DNA from: Pedobacter punctiformis
GTDB lineage: Bacteria > Bacteroidota > Bacteroidia > Sphingobacteriales > Sphingobacteriaceae
Direction: 5' to 3'
DNA length: 64,000 nucleotides
NCBI RefSeq assembly: GCF_027213715.1
Contig: NZ_JAPWGM010000001.1
Span: 1,178,001 to 1,242,000, forward strand
Positions 17,736-27,193 of the stretch are shown here, piece after piece; positions within the stretch are counted from its first letter, which is position 1; every line of letters starts with the position of its first letter. The notes beneath the pieces were generated by a model. The model saw only the letters and a list, made by a program, of their open reading frames with translations. It was not told the DNA's origin and ran no database searches. Made by a program: the position numbers and the translations under genes.

Positions 17736-18296
17736 ATGAAAACTCATTTATTCTTTTTCTTCTTTGCAAGCCTGTCGTTATGGGCTAATGCGCAGGATGT
17801 TCCTGTTAAATGGGCTACACAGGAAACTTTTTTCGAAGAACTTGCTGGAAAAGATTTACCTGATTTTAAAGGGTTGACCATAAAGAAGATTCCTTTTTCA
17901 AAATCAGAATTAAAAGATCAGATTGTTCTGATTAATTTTTGGTTTGAAAAATGCCCGCCCTGCATTGCCGAAATGCCAGAATTAAATAAATTGGTGAATC
18001 AATACAAAGCCAAAGGTGTTCGGTTTATAGCCATTACTTACGATTCGCCAAAAGCAGCTAAGAAATTTCAAAAGCAAAATGGTTATAAATACGAAATCGT
18101 TTCTTTAAGTATGGATGAAATCAGGAAATTGAATATTAACCATGGCTTTCCATCCAATATTTTGATTGGTAAAGACGGAAAAATCCTCTACGCCACCGCA
18201 AACATTTCTTTTGCAGATGATATGCCGGAGTTTAAAGCCAAGTCTATTTTACTGGAAGAAAAACTAAAAGCAGAAATTGCTAAAACAGGAAAATAG
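17736..18296 (+). CDS. TlpA-family thiol-disulfide protein (CPPC)
   Basis: 186 aa from ATG 17736. An upstream ATG at 17703 in the same frame lies within the preceding terminator and would mask the signal peptide, so I reject it. The signal peptide ends at ANAQ (residue 20). The thioredoxin fold contains the redox motif C73-P-P-C76 in FWFEKCPPCIAEMPEL and a cis-Pro region in NHGFPSNILIG. Such periplasmic proteins reduce disulfides, for example in cytochrome c maturation or redox defence. The CPPC dipeptide matches ResA/TlpA-type reductants. No partner genes adjoin it. Confidence 0.85.
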   Translation: MKTHLFFFFFASLSLWANAQDVPVKWATQETFFEELAGKDLPDFKGLTIKKIPFSKSELKDQIVLINFWFEKCPPCIAEMPELNKLVNQYKAKGVRFIAITYDSPKAAKKFQKQNGYKYEIVSLSMDEIRKLNINHGFPSNILIGKDGKILYATANISFADDMPEFKAKSILLEEKLKAEIAKTGK

Positions 18297-18383
18297 CTGG
18301 ATTAAACCCCTGAAAGAATTTTTTTAAAATAATCAAACCAAATCCTTATAAAATCTGTTGATAAAATTCAATCACCTTTTTTA

Positions 18384-18391
18384 TATCTTCG
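18384..18391 (+). promoter_or_regulatory. Probable promoter of terC
   Basis: TATCTTCG, one base off TAnnTTTG, preceded by TTG at 18358-18360 with 23 nt between. The ATG is 22 nt downstream. Confidence 0.4.
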
Positions 18392-18413
18392 CCTTATCAG
18401 ATAAAATAAATTT

Positions 18414-19199
18414 ATGGAACTATTAACAAGCCCTGAGGCCTGGATATCACTTTTTACATTAACCCTTTTAGAGATCGTTCTGGGGATCGATAACGTGATT
18501 TTTGTGAGCATTATTTTAAACCGTGTTCAGGAGAAATCTCAAAAAACCGCCCGCATCATCTGGATGATTACTGGCATTATTTCACGCTGTTTAATGCTTT
18601 TTGGATTGAGCTGGTTACTTTCTCAAAAGGGAAAATTCATTATCCCTGAATCCTGGTTTGGAAAAGGCTTTGATTTGGCCAGTATTGTAATGTTATTAGG
18701 CGGTTTATTTCTGATTTACAAATCCGTAATGGAAATTCACCATAAACTTGAAGGAGAAGACCCCTCGTTAAACACAGAGAATAAAAAACCACTGGGTTTT
18801 GGTCAGGCAGTTTTTCAGATTATGCTGATTGATGCCGTTTTCTCTTTTGATAGCATTATTACAGCCGGCGGCACGGCAAAACATGTTGAAGTTATGATTA
18901 TAGCCGTTGTTATTGCCATGTTCATTATGTTTACATTCAGTCCTAAAATTGCAGGTTTTATACACAAACACCCAACGCTGAAAATGTTGGCCTTATCATT
19001 TTTAGTGATGATTGGTTTAAGCCTTGTTATTGAAGGTTGGGACGCAAAGGCTGCACACGAAATGCACCTTAAAAATTATATTTATTTCGGCATGGCTTTT
19101 TCTGTGGGTGTAGAAGTTTTAAATATGGTATTTAGAAAACGTCAGCAAAAAGCACGTGTTGTAGAATTAAATGAACCAACCATAGAGGATAAAGAATAA
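18414..19199 (+). CDS. TerC family integral membrane protein
   Basis: 261 aa with about seven membrane helices. It shows the family's acidic signatures within helices: LEIVLGIDNVIF near residue 18 and LIDAVFSFDSII near residue 138. These are thought to bind metal ions. TerC/Alx/MeeF proteins export manganese or help load metals into secreted proteins. I looked for a manganese yybP-ykoY riboswitch upstream and found none. It is a single-gene unit with its own terminator. Confidence 0.9.
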   Translation: MELLTSPEAWISLFTLTLLEIVLGIDNVIFVSIILNRVQEKSQKTARIIWMITGIISRCLMLFGLSWLLSQKGKFIIPESWFGKGFDLASIVMLLGGLFLIYKSVMEIHHKLEGEDPSLNTENKKPLGFGQAVFQIMLIDAVFSFDSIITAGGTAKHVEVMIIAVVIAMFIMFTFSPKIAGFIHKHPTLKMLALSFLVMIGLSLVIEGWDAKAAHEMHLKNYIYFGMAFSVGVEVLNMVFRKRQQKARVVELNEPTIEDKE

Positions 19200-19250
19200 G
19201 ATTTAAACAGAGGTCAATTCCTTTGCAAATCTTATAAAATTAATACTTAT

Positions 19251-19289
19251 AAATATGCTTGTCTAAATCAGATAAGCATATTTTTTTTG
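19251..19289 (+). terminator. Rho-independent terminator of terC
   Basis: AATATGCTT/AAGCATATT with an inner TCT/AGA extension, then eight T. Confidence 0.85.
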
Positions 19290-19447
19290 TCTGTATTTTC
19301 TAATTGGTTTCTATAAATAATTACTGATTTCGATCAGATTCAAATAATAAGTACCAATGTAAACTTGGTTTTGATTAGCGGCTGAAAATTAAAGTAAATC
19401 TCTTGTCTCAAAGCCTCAATCATTTAAACAAACTTAACTGAATTTTA

Positions 19448-19455
19448 TATCTTTA
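19448..19455 (+). promoter_or_regulatory. -7-like box 5 nt before the rarA start
   Basis: TATCTTTA (one base off TAnnTTTG) ends 5 nt before ATG 19461, predicting a leaderless or nearly leaderless mRNA. The same spacing occurs at purD and the NdpA-like gene. Confidence 0.4.
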
Positions 19456-19460
19456 CCATT

Positions 19461-20741
19461 ATGCAAAATTTGCCGCCTTTAGCCGAAAGAATGCGTCCTC
19501 AAAACCTTGATGAATACGTTGGTCAGCAACATTTGGTTGGTGCCGGTGCCGTTTTGCGTAAAGCGATAGAAAGCAGCCAACTGCCTTCCATGATTTTTTG
19601 GGGGCCACCTGGTGTTGGAAAAACAACACTCGCTTATATCATTTCGCAGACCTTAGACCGCCCTTTTTTTAATTTGAGTGCCATTAACAGTGGAGTAAAA
19701 GATATTCGGGAGGTAATTGACAGGGCGGCACAGCTTAAAGATAGTTTTTTGGGCCTGCCAATTTTATTTATTGATGAGATTCATCGTTTTAGCAAGTCCC
19801 AGCAAGACAGTTTGCTTGGCGCAGTAGAAAGAGGTTTGGTTACGCTGATTGGTGCCACCACAGAAAACCCTTCTTTCGAGGTTATTTCCGCTTTGCTTTC
19901 CAGGTGTCAGGTTTATATTTTAAAATCACTTACCGAAGAAGAATTAGCCGGGTTATTACAAACTGCAATTAAAAAAGATCAAATCCTTTCTGAAAAGAAA
20001 ATTACAATAAAAGAGCATGAGGCATTAATCAGGCTTTCTGGTGGCGATGCCCGAAAATTATTAAATGTTTTAGAAATTGCTGTTAATGGTATTGGAGGAG
20101 ATAAAATTACACTCACTAACGAGAATGTTTTAGCCCATGCACAACAAAACCTGGCTTTGTATGATAAGGCCGGAGAACAGCATTATGATATTATTTCGGC
20201 TTTCATAAAATCGATACGAGGAAGCGACCCCAATGCAGCGGTTTACTGGCTGGCCAGAATGATTGAAGGCGGTGAGGACCCGTTATTTATCGCCCGCAGG
20301 TTGTTGATTTTATCTTCTGAAGATATTGGAAATGCCAACCCGAATGCATTACTGCTGGCTAATAATTGTTTTACCGCTGTAAACGTAATTGGTTATCCGG
20401 AAGCCAGGATAATTTTATCGCAATGTGTAACCTATTTAGCTAGTTCGGCAAAAAGTAATGCATCTTACGAAGCCATAAATAAGGCCCAGGCTTTAGTAAA
20501 ACAAACCGGAAATTTACCGGTGCCCTTACACATCCGTAATGCGCCAACCAAGCTGATGAAAAATATTGGTTATGGAAAAGATTACCAGTATGCACACGGT
20601 TATGAAGGTAATTTTTCACCGCAGGAATATTTCCCCGAAGAATTAAGCGGAACTAAACTTTACGACCCGGGTAAAAATGCAGCAGAAGATAAATTGCGTG
20701 AAAAACTTAAACAAAACTGGAAGGATAAGTATAACTATTAA
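19461..20741 (+). CDS. rarA: Replication-associated recombination protein A (MgsA/WRNIP1 family AAA+ ATPase)
   Basis: 426 aa. It starts with the family signature [20 protein letters not shown]. Walker [10 protein letters not shown] lies at 48-56, Walker [10 protein letters not shown] near 102, and sensor [10 protein letters not shown] near 131. The C-terminal tetramerisation domain contains [27 protein letters not shown] and [16 protein letters not shown]. RarA acts at stalled replication forks together with clamp and RecA-related factors. Length is normal. It is transcribed alone, with its start almost on top of a promoter-like box. Confidence 0.96.
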   Translation: MQNLPPLAERMRPQNLDEYVGQQHLVGAGAVLRKAIESSQLPSMIFWGPPGVGKTTLAYIISQTLDRPFFNLSAINSGVKDIREVIDRAAQLKDSFLGLPILFIDEIHRFSKSQQDSLLGAVERGLVTLIGATTENPSFEVISALLSRCQVYILKSLTEEELAGLLQTAIKKDQILSEKKITIKEHEALIRLSGGDARKLLNVLEIAVNGIGGDKITLTNENVLAHAQQNLALYDKAGEQHYDIISAFIKSIRGSDPNAAVYWLARMIEGGEDPLFIARRLLILSSEDIGNANPNALLLANNCFTAVNVIGYPEARIILSQCVTYLASSAKSNASYEAINKAQALVKQTGNLPVPLHIRNAPTKLMKNIGYGKDYQYAHGYEGNFSPQEYFPEELSGTKLYDPGKNAAEDKLREKLKQNWKDKYNY

Positions 20742-20864
20742 TGTATAGTTAAAGCCAACTAATAATTTTTTGCAGTTGATGTAACATATTGCCTTTTACC
20801 CATACTAATTAACCGAATATTAATAATTGCATTTTATATCGACCTTATAAACCAAATAAATAAT

Positions 20865-22337
20865 ATGCTCAGTACTTTTTTAGATCATCAATGGAAATCC
20901 TTCTGGCGTTCGCGTAGCAAAGGGGGCAATATTGCAGGCCAGATTGTTTTGGGATTCTTTTTGCTGTATTTTCTAGCTATTGCGGTTGGTGTTGGTTTTG
21001 GAATGGCGCCGTTGCTTCCAAAAATATTTCCGAACCAGGATGCAATAACCAGTTTTAACGGAATTATTCTTTATTACTTTGCCCTCGATTTTGTAATGCG
21101 CCTGCAATTGCAGGAATTACCCACCCTGAGTATAATTCCTTACCTGCACCTTAAAATATCAAAAAGTAAAATTATTAGTTTCCTGAATGTTAAAGCCCTT
21201 TTCTCTGCATTTAACCTTTGGCCGCTCTTTATTTTTTTACCTTTTTGCTTTGTTAAAATTGCTCCAACCTACGGCGCTTTTACCACACTAATGTACCTGA
21301 TTTCTATACTTTCCATTATGGTTTTTAACAACTATCTGGTATTGTATATTAAAAGAAAATCGATTACCAATGTAATGTATACCTTTGCCGGCCTGGTTAT
21401 TATTGCCGCATTTGCTGCATTAGAGTATTACAAAGTAATTTCTATAATGAAAGGTTCCGATTATGTTTTCAGGGCTATTGCTACGCATCCTTACCTGGGT
21501 TTTGTTTTTACAATAATTGCCTTCGGAATATTTACCTTTAATGCTAATTTTTTACGCCGCAACCTTTATGTTGAAGAATTAAGCAGTAAACAAGAGAAAA
21601 AAGTAAGTACGGATTATGCTTTTCTAAACCGTTTTGGTAAAGTGGGTGAACTTGCCGCATTGGAACTAAAACTAATTCTTCGCCACAAGCGCCCCCGTTC
21701 TGCAGTTATTTTAGGATTTTTCTTCCTTTTTTATGGCTTCATATTTTACAAGGAAAAGGCGATAAACGCTGATGCTTTTGGACAAATGATGTTTGGTGCT
21801 ATTTTCATGACGGGAATTTCCATCATTATTTACGGACAGTTTATGTTTGCCTGGCAAAGCGCGCATTTTGATGGTTTGTTGAGTAACAAAATTAACTTCA
21901 AAGATTTTATTAAAGCTAAATTCCTGCTTTTTACCATTTCTTGTACCATTATAACCCTGCTGGCTAGTTTTTATGGGTTTTTAAGCCCTAAATTATTGCT
22001 ACTGCATTTAGCGGCCTATTTATACAATGTAGGTTTTGGTACGGTAGTGGTACTTTATCTGGCTACCTTAAATTACAAAAGACTTGATATTAAAAAAGCA
22101 GCTACTTTTAATTATCAGGGTACGGGTGCTACTCAATGGCTTCTAATGTTTCCTTATGTCCTTACCCCTATTTTAATTTATGTGCCTTTTGGAATCATGA
22201 ATAAACCTTACTGGGGACTAATTGCCGTTTCGATATTTGGTTTGGCAATGCTTTTAATGCGTGGTTTTTGGGTAAACTACATTACAAAAAGATTTCAATT
22301 AAAAAGATATAAAATAGCCGAAGGCTTTAGAGAATAA
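20865..22337 (+). CDS. ABC exporter permease (DUF5687-like)
   Basis: 490 aa of alternating hydrophobic helices (about 25-50, 70, 110-135, 140-165, 170-190, 205-225, 290-330, 350-420, 430-465) with a charged middle (about 230-270). It starts MLSTFLDHQWKSFWRSRSKGGN, the usual opening of DUF5687 proteins in Bacteroidota. It is followed 4 nt later by its ATPase, so together they should form an ABC-2-like exporter. The cargo is unknown. I see no accessory adaptor or precursor peptide nearby. Confidence 0.8.
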   Translation: MLSTFLDHQWKSFWRSRSKGGNIAGQIVLGFFLLYFLAIAVGVGFGMAPLLPKIFPNQDAITSFNGIILYYFALDFVMRLQLQELPTLSIIPYLHLKISKSKIISFLNVKALFSAFNLWPLFIFLPFCFVKIAPTYGAFTTLMYLISILSIMVFNNYLVLYIKRKSITNVMYTFAGLVIIAAFAALEYYKVISIMKGSDYVFRAIATHPYLGFVFTIIAFGIFTFNANFLRRNLYVEELSSKQEKKVSTDYAFLNRFGKVGELAALELKLILRHKRPRSAVILGFFFLFYGFIFYKEKAINADAFGQMMFGAIFMTGISIIIYGQFMFAWQSAHFDGLLSNKINFKDFIKAKFLLFTISCTIITLLASFYGFLSPKLLLLHLAAYLYNVGFGTVVVLYLATLNYKRLDIKKAATFNYQGTGATQWLLMFPYVLTPILIYVPFGIMNKPYWGLIAVSIFGLAMLLMRGFWVNYITKRFQLKRYKIAEGFRE

Positions 22338-22341
22338 TATT

Positions 22342-23034
22342 ATGATTTTAGAAGTAAAAAATTTACAGAAAGTTTATGGCGATAAAACCGTTGTAAACAT
22401 ACAAGATCTACAAATTGCGGCGGGTGAAACGGTTGGCTTGGTTGGAAATAACGGAGCTGGTAAAACCACTTTTTTTCGCATGCTTTTAGATTTAATTCGT
22501 CCTACACAAGGTGAAGTTTTATCTAAAGGGCAAAATGTAATGCAAAATGATGAATGGAAAAATTATACGGCATCATTTTTAGATGAAGGTTTTTTAATTG
22601 ATTACCTGACGCCAGAAGAATATTTTACCTTTATTGGTAGTTTGCATAATCTAAGTGTTGCCGATGTGAGCGATTACTTAACTCAGTATACAGAGTTTTT
22701 TAATGGTGAGATTATAAACAGCGGTAAATATATCCGCGATTTTAGTAAAGGAAATCAGAACAAAGTAGGCATTGCTGCGGCCCTGATGCAAAACCCTGAA
22801 ATATTAATTTTGGATGAGCCCTTTGCTAATCTTGACCCAACTACGCAAATCCGTTTAAAGAAATTACTGAAAGAACATAAAGGCAACATGACGACTTTTA
22901 TTTCCAGCCACGATTTAAATCATGTTACCGATGTGTGCAGCAGAATTATTCTGGTAGAGAAAGGGCAAATCATTAAAGATTTTAAAACAGACGAGAATAC
23001 GCTAAAAGAGCTTGAAAGTTATTTTTCTGCATAA
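22342..23034 (+). CDS. ABC transporter ATP-binding protein
   Basis: 230 aa, a single nucleotide-binding domain. Walker A GNNGAGKTT at 35-43, Q-loop region near residue 80, and a divergent signature FSKGNQNKVGIAAAL (SKGNQ for LSGGQ) with Walker B ILILDEPFANLDP. The H-loop is in ISSHDLNHV. It energises the DUF5687-type permease encoded 4 nt upstream. A strong terminator closes the pair. The length fits a compact ABC-2 exporter ATPase. Confidence 0.93.
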   Translation: MILEVKNLQKVYGDKTVVNIQDLQIAAGETVGLVGNNGAGKTTFFRMLLDLIRPTQGEVLSKGQNVMQNDEWKNYTASFLDEGFLIDYLTPEEYFTFIGSLHNLSVADVSDYLTQYTEFFNGEIINSGKYIRDFSKGNQNKVGIAAALMQNPEILILDEPFANLDPTTQIRLKKLLKEHKGNMTTFISSHDLNHVTDVCSRIILVEKGQIIKDFKTDENTLKELESYFSA

Positions 23035-23061
23035 AATTGTACTAAGAATGATACATTTAAT

Positions 23062-23093
23062 AAAGCACATGCTCTAACATGTGCTTTTTTTTT
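23062..23093 (+). terminator. Rho-independent terminator after the ABC pair
   Basis: AAAGCACATG/CATGTGCTTT stem with CTCTAA loop, followed by nine or more T. Confidence 0.9.
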
Positions 23094-23143
23094 ACTTCAT
23101 TATATTAATTTCTGCGCTAAAGCCAATAAATAAAGCAAGTAAT

Positions 23144-23151
23144 TATTTTTG
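23144..23151 (+). promoter_or_regulatory. Bacteroidota -7 box for the OmpA-like gene
   Basis: TATTTTTG, perfect TAnnTTTG, 46 nt before the ATG. This leaves a leader of roughly 40 nt. Confidence 0.45.
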
Positions 23152-23197
23152 GCATCGTGTTTGAATAGAAGCAATAGAATTATAAATCTAGAGTATT

Positions 23198-23875
23198 ATG
23201 AGTATTTCAAAAGTAAGAATAGCAACACTAAGTATAGGATTAGCAATAGGTTCAATGGCATTGCAAAGTTGCGATAGCTTAACCAAAACACAAAAAGGAG
23301 CAGGTATTGGTGCCGCTGCTGGTGGTGTGCTAGGTGCCTTAATTGGTAAAAAAGCAGGTAACACAGCTGTTGGGGCGCTAATTGGTGGTGCTATTGGTGG
23401 TACGGCTGGTGCTTTTATTGGTCGCAGAATGGACAGACAGGCTGCGGAGATCCAAAAAGCAATACCTAATGCAGAAGTAATTCGTGAAGGAGAAGGTATC
23501 ATTGTAAAATTTGATAGCGGTATCTTATTCGATTTCGATAAAACGGCTTTAAAAGATGCAGCAAAAGCAAACGTTCAAAGTCTTGCAGCTTCATTAAACC
23601 AATATCCTGATACCGATATTAAAATTATCGGTCATACAGATAGCAGAGGAACAGAAGCTTATAACATGGGCCTGTCAGAAAGAAGAGCAGCAGCTGTTAA
23701 AGCTTATGCAGTTTCTCAGGGTGTTCCGTCTTCAAGATTAGTAACCATTGGTAAAGGTTTTGCGGAGCCAATTGCTGATAATGAGACAGATGCAGGTCGT
23801 GCAGCTAACCGTCGTGTAGAGATTGTAATTGTTGCAAACGATGCATTAAAAGCTACAGCAGAAAAACAAGGATAA
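23198..23875 (+). CDS. OmpA-family peptidoglycan-binding lipoprotein with glycine-zipper segment
   Basis: 225 aa. A lipobox-like MALQSC puts the lipidated Cys at about residue 25. A Gly/Ala-rich 'glycine zipper' follows (about 32-75, with GAAAGGVLGALIG and GGAIGGTAGAFIG). The C-terminal OmpA domain (about 105-218) holds the peptidoglycan-contact pattern IIGHTDSRGTEAYNMGLSERRAAAV with the conserved Asp and Arg. It probably anchors the outer membrane to the cell wall, as Pal/YiaD proteins do. Monocistronic, with a perfect -7 box and its own terminator. Confidence 0.92.
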   Translation: MSISKVRIATLSIGLAIGSMALQSCDSLTKTQKGAGIGAAAGGVLGALIGKKAGNTAVGALIGGAIGGTAGAFIGRRMDRQAAEIQKAIPNAEVIREGEGIIVKFDSGILFDFDKTALKDAAKANVQSLAASLNQYPDTDIKIIGHTDSRGTEAYNMGLSERRAAAVKAYAVSQGVPSSRLVTIGKGFAEPIADNETDAGRAANRRVEIVIVANDALKATAEKQG

Positions 23876-23918
23876 TTTTCGGATCTATACTTCTACCTGG
23901 GAAGATCAACATACCTTC

Positions 23919-23949
23919 AACCCTAATGTAAAAACATTAGGGTTTTTTT
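23919..23949. terminator. Terminator between the OmpA-like gene and the convergent small gene
   Basis: AACCCTAATGT/ACATTAGGGTT, loop AAAA, then seven T on the plus strand. It ends 10 nt before the stop codon of the minus-strand gene. Confidence 0.85.
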
Positions 23950-23959
23950 ATGCCTTTAA

Positions 23960-24316
23960 TTATTGCTGATCAGGGCCATAAATATCTTCGAAATAGCTAA
24001 CCACTAAAGATTTCATTAGCATTTCCTGTTCCAGCATAGTGTAAGGTGGGATAGCTTTAATTAATTTCCAGTGCGGCCAGCCGTCCTGATCTAATCCTTC
24101 CAGTTCATAAAAGCCCATTTCACTTAAAAGCCTGCAAGTTGCAATGTGCATTAATTCTTCTTTCTGGCGTTTGCTGTATTTTTTTGGCCCTTTTCCTAAT
24201 TCCTGTACACCAATTAAAAACAACATCACTTTCAGGTCAGGAAAATCGGAATCAAATTCTTTTGAAATTTTTTCCTGTAAAACTTTCCACTTTGCATTAA
24301 TCTCCGACGGTTTCAT
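23960..24316 (-). CDS. Conserved hypothetical protein, 118 aa
   Basis: Soluble, no signal peptide, mostly helical by composition. Recognisable features are a basic stretch KKYSKRQKEELMHIATCRLL and an aromatic-rich patch YELEGLDQDGWPHWKLI. I do not recognise a family, though the gene looks genuine: it has normal codon usage and a perfect TATCTTTG box ending 4 nt before its ATG. It is divergent from the Gfo/Idh gene and convergent with the OmpA-like gene. Confidence 0.65.
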   Translation of the reverse strand: MKPSEINAKWKVLQEKISKEFDSDFPDLKVMLFLIGVQELGKGPKKYSKRQKEELMHIATCRLLSEMGFYELEGLDQDGWPHWKLIKAIPPYTMLEQEMLMKSLVVSYFEDIYGPDQQ

Positions 24317-24320
24317 AGGG

Positions 24321-24328
24321 CAAAGATA
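24321..24328 (-). promoter_or_regulatory. -7 box 4 nt before the start of the 118-aa gene
   Basis: Minus-strand TATCTTTG, a perfect TAnnTTTG, with only CCCT before the ATG. A leaderless transcript is predicted. Confidence 0.5.
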
Positions 24329-24368
24329 GCGTTAAAAAGGATTAGACCGTAAGGTAAAAGGTTTATGG

Positions 24369-24403
24369 TTTGACATAAAAGATCAATCATAATTGTATTT
24401 TTG
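24369..24403 (+). promoter_or_regulatory. Promoter of the Gfo/Idh gene
   Basis: TTTG at 24369-24372 and TATTTTTG at 24396-24403 (perfect -7 box), spaced 23 nt. The ATG at 24420 is 16 nt downstream. Confidence 0.5.
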
Positions 24404-24419
24404 GTCACATTTATTAATT

Positions 24420-25445
24420 ATGGATTCAAATTCAAATAAAATAATTAACGCTGGTTTATTGGCTTATGGCATGTCTGGAAAGGTTTTTCATGCCCCTTTT
24501 TTAAATGCACACACAGGTTTTAATTTAAAAGCAGTTGTTGAGCGCAACCACAAAAAGGCACAACAAGATTATCCGGATTTAATTAGTTACAACAGTGTTG
24601 ATGAGTTGTTAAATGACGACGAAATTGAGTTAATTGTTATTAATACGCCCAATAACCTGCATTACGAGCATGCAAAAGCTGCATTGCAAAAGGGTAAAAA
24701 TATTTTAGTTGAAAAACCTTTTACCGCAACAACTGAACAGGCTAAGGAACTTTTTGAACTGGCAGACCGGGTGGGTAAACAGATTTTATTTTACCAGAAC
24801 CGTCGTTGGGATAGCGATTTTACAGCCGTTAAGAAAGTAATAAACAGTGGTAAGTTGGGTAAATTAAATGAAGTACATTTTCGGTATGACCGATATAGAA
24901 ATGTAATCGGTCCAAAAGCCTTTAAAGAAAATCCCGGCGAAGCCAGTGGTTTACTATACGATTTAGGCCCTCATTTGTTAGATCAGGTGATTAGTTTATT
25001 TGGCAAGCCTTTAAGTTATCATAAAGTGCTAGGTAAAAACAGAAAGGATACCCTGGTTGATGATTACTTTACCATTCAGTTAACTTATCCCGATAGTGTA
25101 AATGTATTTGTTACGTCGAGCATGTTGGTGGTTAATCCCCAGGCTGCATTTGTTTTACATGGTGTAAACGGAAGTTTTATTAAACAGCGTGCTGATGTAC
25201 AGGAAGAACAATTATTAGCCGGTATAAAACTAACTGATGATGTTTATGGTAAAGAGCGTGAAGATAAAGCAGGTTTATTAACAACAATTGATGAACAAGG
25301 CAATAAAAAGAATGAAATTATTAGGTCTGAAACCGGCAGTTATTTGTCACTTTTTGAAGCAGTCTATCAATCATTAGTCAACAATAAGCCTTATCCGGTG
25401 ACCAGAGAAAATGTATTAACCCAGCTGGAGATTTTAGAAAGTTAA
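24420..25445 (+). CDS. Gfo/Idh/MocA family NAD(P)-dependent oxidoreductase
   Basis: 341 aa from ATG 24420. The earlier in-frame ATA codon at 24393 lies before the -7 box, so it is not used. An N-terminal Rossmann fold has the dinucleotide loop GLLAYGMSGKVFHAPFL and the family motif VEKPFT near residue 98. The C-terminal alpha/beta domain carries the substrate-side GLLYDLGPHLLDQV. Such enzymes oxidise or reduce sugars or inositols at a hydroxyl carbon; the exact substrate is not readable. It heads a three-gene run, 5 nt before the MtfA-like gene. Confidence 0.9.
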   Translation: MDSNSNKIINAGLLAYGMSGKVFHAPFLNAHTGFNLKAVVERNHKKAQQDYPDLISYNSVDELLNDDEIELIVINTPNNLHYEHAKAALQKGKNILVEKPFTATTEQAKELFELADRVGKQILFYQNRRWDSDFTAVKKVINSGKLGKLNEVHFRYDRYRNVIGPKAFKENPGEASGLLYDLGPHLLDQVISLFGKPLSYHKVLGKNRKDTLVDDYFTIQLTYPDSVNVFVTSSMLVVNPQAAFVLHGVNGSFIKQRADVQEEQLLAGIKLTDDVYGKEREDKAGLLTTIDEQGNKKNEIIRSETGSYLSLFEAVYQSLVNNKPYPVTRENVLTQLEILES

Positions 25446-25450
25446 AATAT

Positions 25451-26227
25451 ATGAATTCATTACCATTTGCATACCTCATTCCCATCTTTATCCTAACGCT
25501 ATATTTTATCTTACGGAAGAAAAAACCCGCAATTGAGCCGTTAACGGAGACGGATAAAACAATATTAAACGACTATGTAGATTATTACCACAAATTAGAT
25601 GCGGCTAAAAAAATACGGTTCGAACAAAAAGTTGCAGAATTTTTCAGCTCGGTTAAGATTGAAGGTGTGGGGGTAGAAATGACCACTTTAGATGAGCTTT
25701 TAATTGCTTCAAGTGCTGTAATTCCGATTTTTGGCTTTCAGGATTGGCAATATAAAAACCTGAGCAGTGTATTGCTTTATCCGGATACCTTTAACAAAGA
25801 TTTTCAGTTTGAAGAGGGAGATGACCGGAACATTATGGGAATGGTGGGTACCGGTTATATGAACGGACAAATGATTTTATCACAATCGGCTTTAAGACAT
25901 GGTTTTTCTAAAAGCGCCGGAAAGGAAAATACAGCTATCCATGAATTTGTACATCTTTTGGATAAATCTGATGGAGCTACGGATGGTGTTCCGGAGAATT
26001 TGATGGGCCATGAATATACTCTACCCTGGCTTAAAATGATCCATGATGAAATTGGACGAATAGAAGACAATCAATCGGATATTAACCCTTATGCGATTAC
26101 CAACGAGGCAGAGTTTTTCGCGGTAGTTTCTGAATATTTTTTCGAAAAGCCTGAATTGCTAAAAGAAAAACATCCTGATTTGTATTTGCAACTCAGTCGT
26201 ATTTTCGCTCAAAACCCTGCAGCCTAA
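25451..26227 (+). CDS. MtfA-like zinc metallopeptidase
   Basis: 258 aa. One N-terminal membrane helix (about 5-22) is followed by a soluble domain with the zinc motif H164-E-F-V-H168 and the downstream family pattern NEAEFFAVVSEYFFEKP, which supplies the third ligand Glu. E. coli MtfA is a cytosolic peptidase that binds the Mlc repressor. This membrane-anchored version is common in Bacteroidota and its target is unknown. It sits 5 nt after the oxidoreductase gene and 13 nt before a secreted protein gene, so the three are likely one transcript. Confidence 0.88.
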   Translation: MNSLPFAYLIPIFILTLYFILRKKKPAIEPLTETDKTILNDYVDYYHKLDAAKKIRFEQKVAEFFSSVKIEGVGVEMTTLDELLIASSAVIPIFGFQDWQYKNLSSVLLYPDTFNKDFQFEEGDDRNIMGMVGTGYMNGQMILSQSALRHGFSKSAGKENTAIHEFVHLLDKSDGATDGVPENLMGHEYTLPWLKMIHDEIGRIEDNQSDINPYAITNEAEFFAVVSEYFFEKPELLKEKHPDLYLQLSRIFAQNPAA

Positions 26228-26240
26228 AAGCATAAAGTCT

Positions 26241-27134
26241 ATGAAATTTTTAACAACAATTGTACTTAGCTGTTTGATTTCAATCAGCAGTTTTGCTCAA
26301 AAAACCTATATAATTAAGCAAAATTATCCTGTAGGGAAAAAGTACGATTACAATATTACCTCTGATCAGATTATAAAAGAGAAGATTAGCGGACAGGAAA
26401 TTAACCTGACGCAAAATATCGGTACAGATTATACCTTCGACATTACAGATGGTAAGAACGGCGATAAAAATATTAAGGTAATTTATAATCGCATCACCAT
26501 GAAATCTGTGGCAATGGGCAATACTATGATTATGGATTCCGATCAGGGCAATACCGATCAGAAAAACCCTTTTGCAGGTTTAAAGGGCGCTACTTTTAAT
26601 ATGGTTTTTGGTGTAAATGGCGAGATAAAATCGGTTACCCGTATTGATGAAATGCTGGATAGAATGGTGAGTAAAATGACTTCAGACAGTAGCCAGGTTA
26701 AGCTATTGAAAAATTCATTAAGCAAGCAATTTAATGCGGAGGCGATGAAACAAACTATGGAATCTTCTTTTAAACTTTATCCGGGTAAACCAGTAAAAAT
26801 TGGCGATTCGTGGACAGTTGATACCAAAATGCAAATGAGCATGCCGATTGAAACCAATACAACCTATTTACTTAGAGAGGTTAATGACGGAATCGCAACC
26901 TTAAATGTTAAAGGAACTTTAGTTTCTAAAGGTAATTTTGAAGCTATGGGGAATACTATGGAGACGGATTTAAAAGGGACCAATTCGGGAGATGTTCAGC
27001 TTGATTTAAAAACAGGAATGATACTGAACAGCCATCTTCGCATTGAAATGTTTGGCCGGGTTAAAACCATGGGACAGGATATTGATTTTGAAATTCAGGG
27101 GATTAATAAAATTACGGGTAAGGCTTTAAATTAG
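26241..27134 (+). CDS. Secreted DUF6263-like protein of unknown function
   Basis: 297 aa. Signal peptide ends at SSFAQ (about residue 19). The mature part is beta-strand-rich with paired motifs such as YPVGKKYDYNITSDQ at the start and LDLKTGMILNSHLRIEMFG near the end. This suggests a lipid-binding or lipocalin-like barrel of the DUF6263 sort; the family name is my recollection, not a search result. It is last in the oxidoreductase/MtfA unit. No catalytic residues stand out. Confidence 0.6.
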   Translation: MKFLTTIVLSCLISISSFAQKTYIIKQNYPVGKKYDYNITSDQIIKEKISGQEINLTQNIGTDYTFDITDGKNGDKNIKVIYNRITMKSVAMGNTMIMDSDQGNTDQKNPFAGLKGATFNMVFGVNGEIKSVTRIDEMLDRMVSKMTSDSSQVKLLKNSLSKQFNAEAMKQTMESSFKLYPGKPVKIGDSWTVDTKMQMSMPIETNTTYLLREVNDGIATLNVKGTLVSKGNFEAMGNTMETDLKGTNSGDVQLDLKTGMILNSHLRIEMFGRVKTMGQDIDFEIQGINKITGKALN

Positions 27135-27193
27135 AAAGTTAATTATAGGCACAAGGCAATCTATTATTGTAATTTTATCAAACCAACAACAAT

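Noticed and set aside
18297..18413. Manganese (yybP-ykoY) riboswitch ahead of terC
   Set aside because: Often found before TerC genes, but the 117-nt spacer is AT-rich and lacks the conserved stems.
23188..23502. Minus-strand ORF opposite the OmpA-like gene
   Set aside because: Its Ala/Pro-rich sequence is the antisense reading of the glycine-zipper codons.
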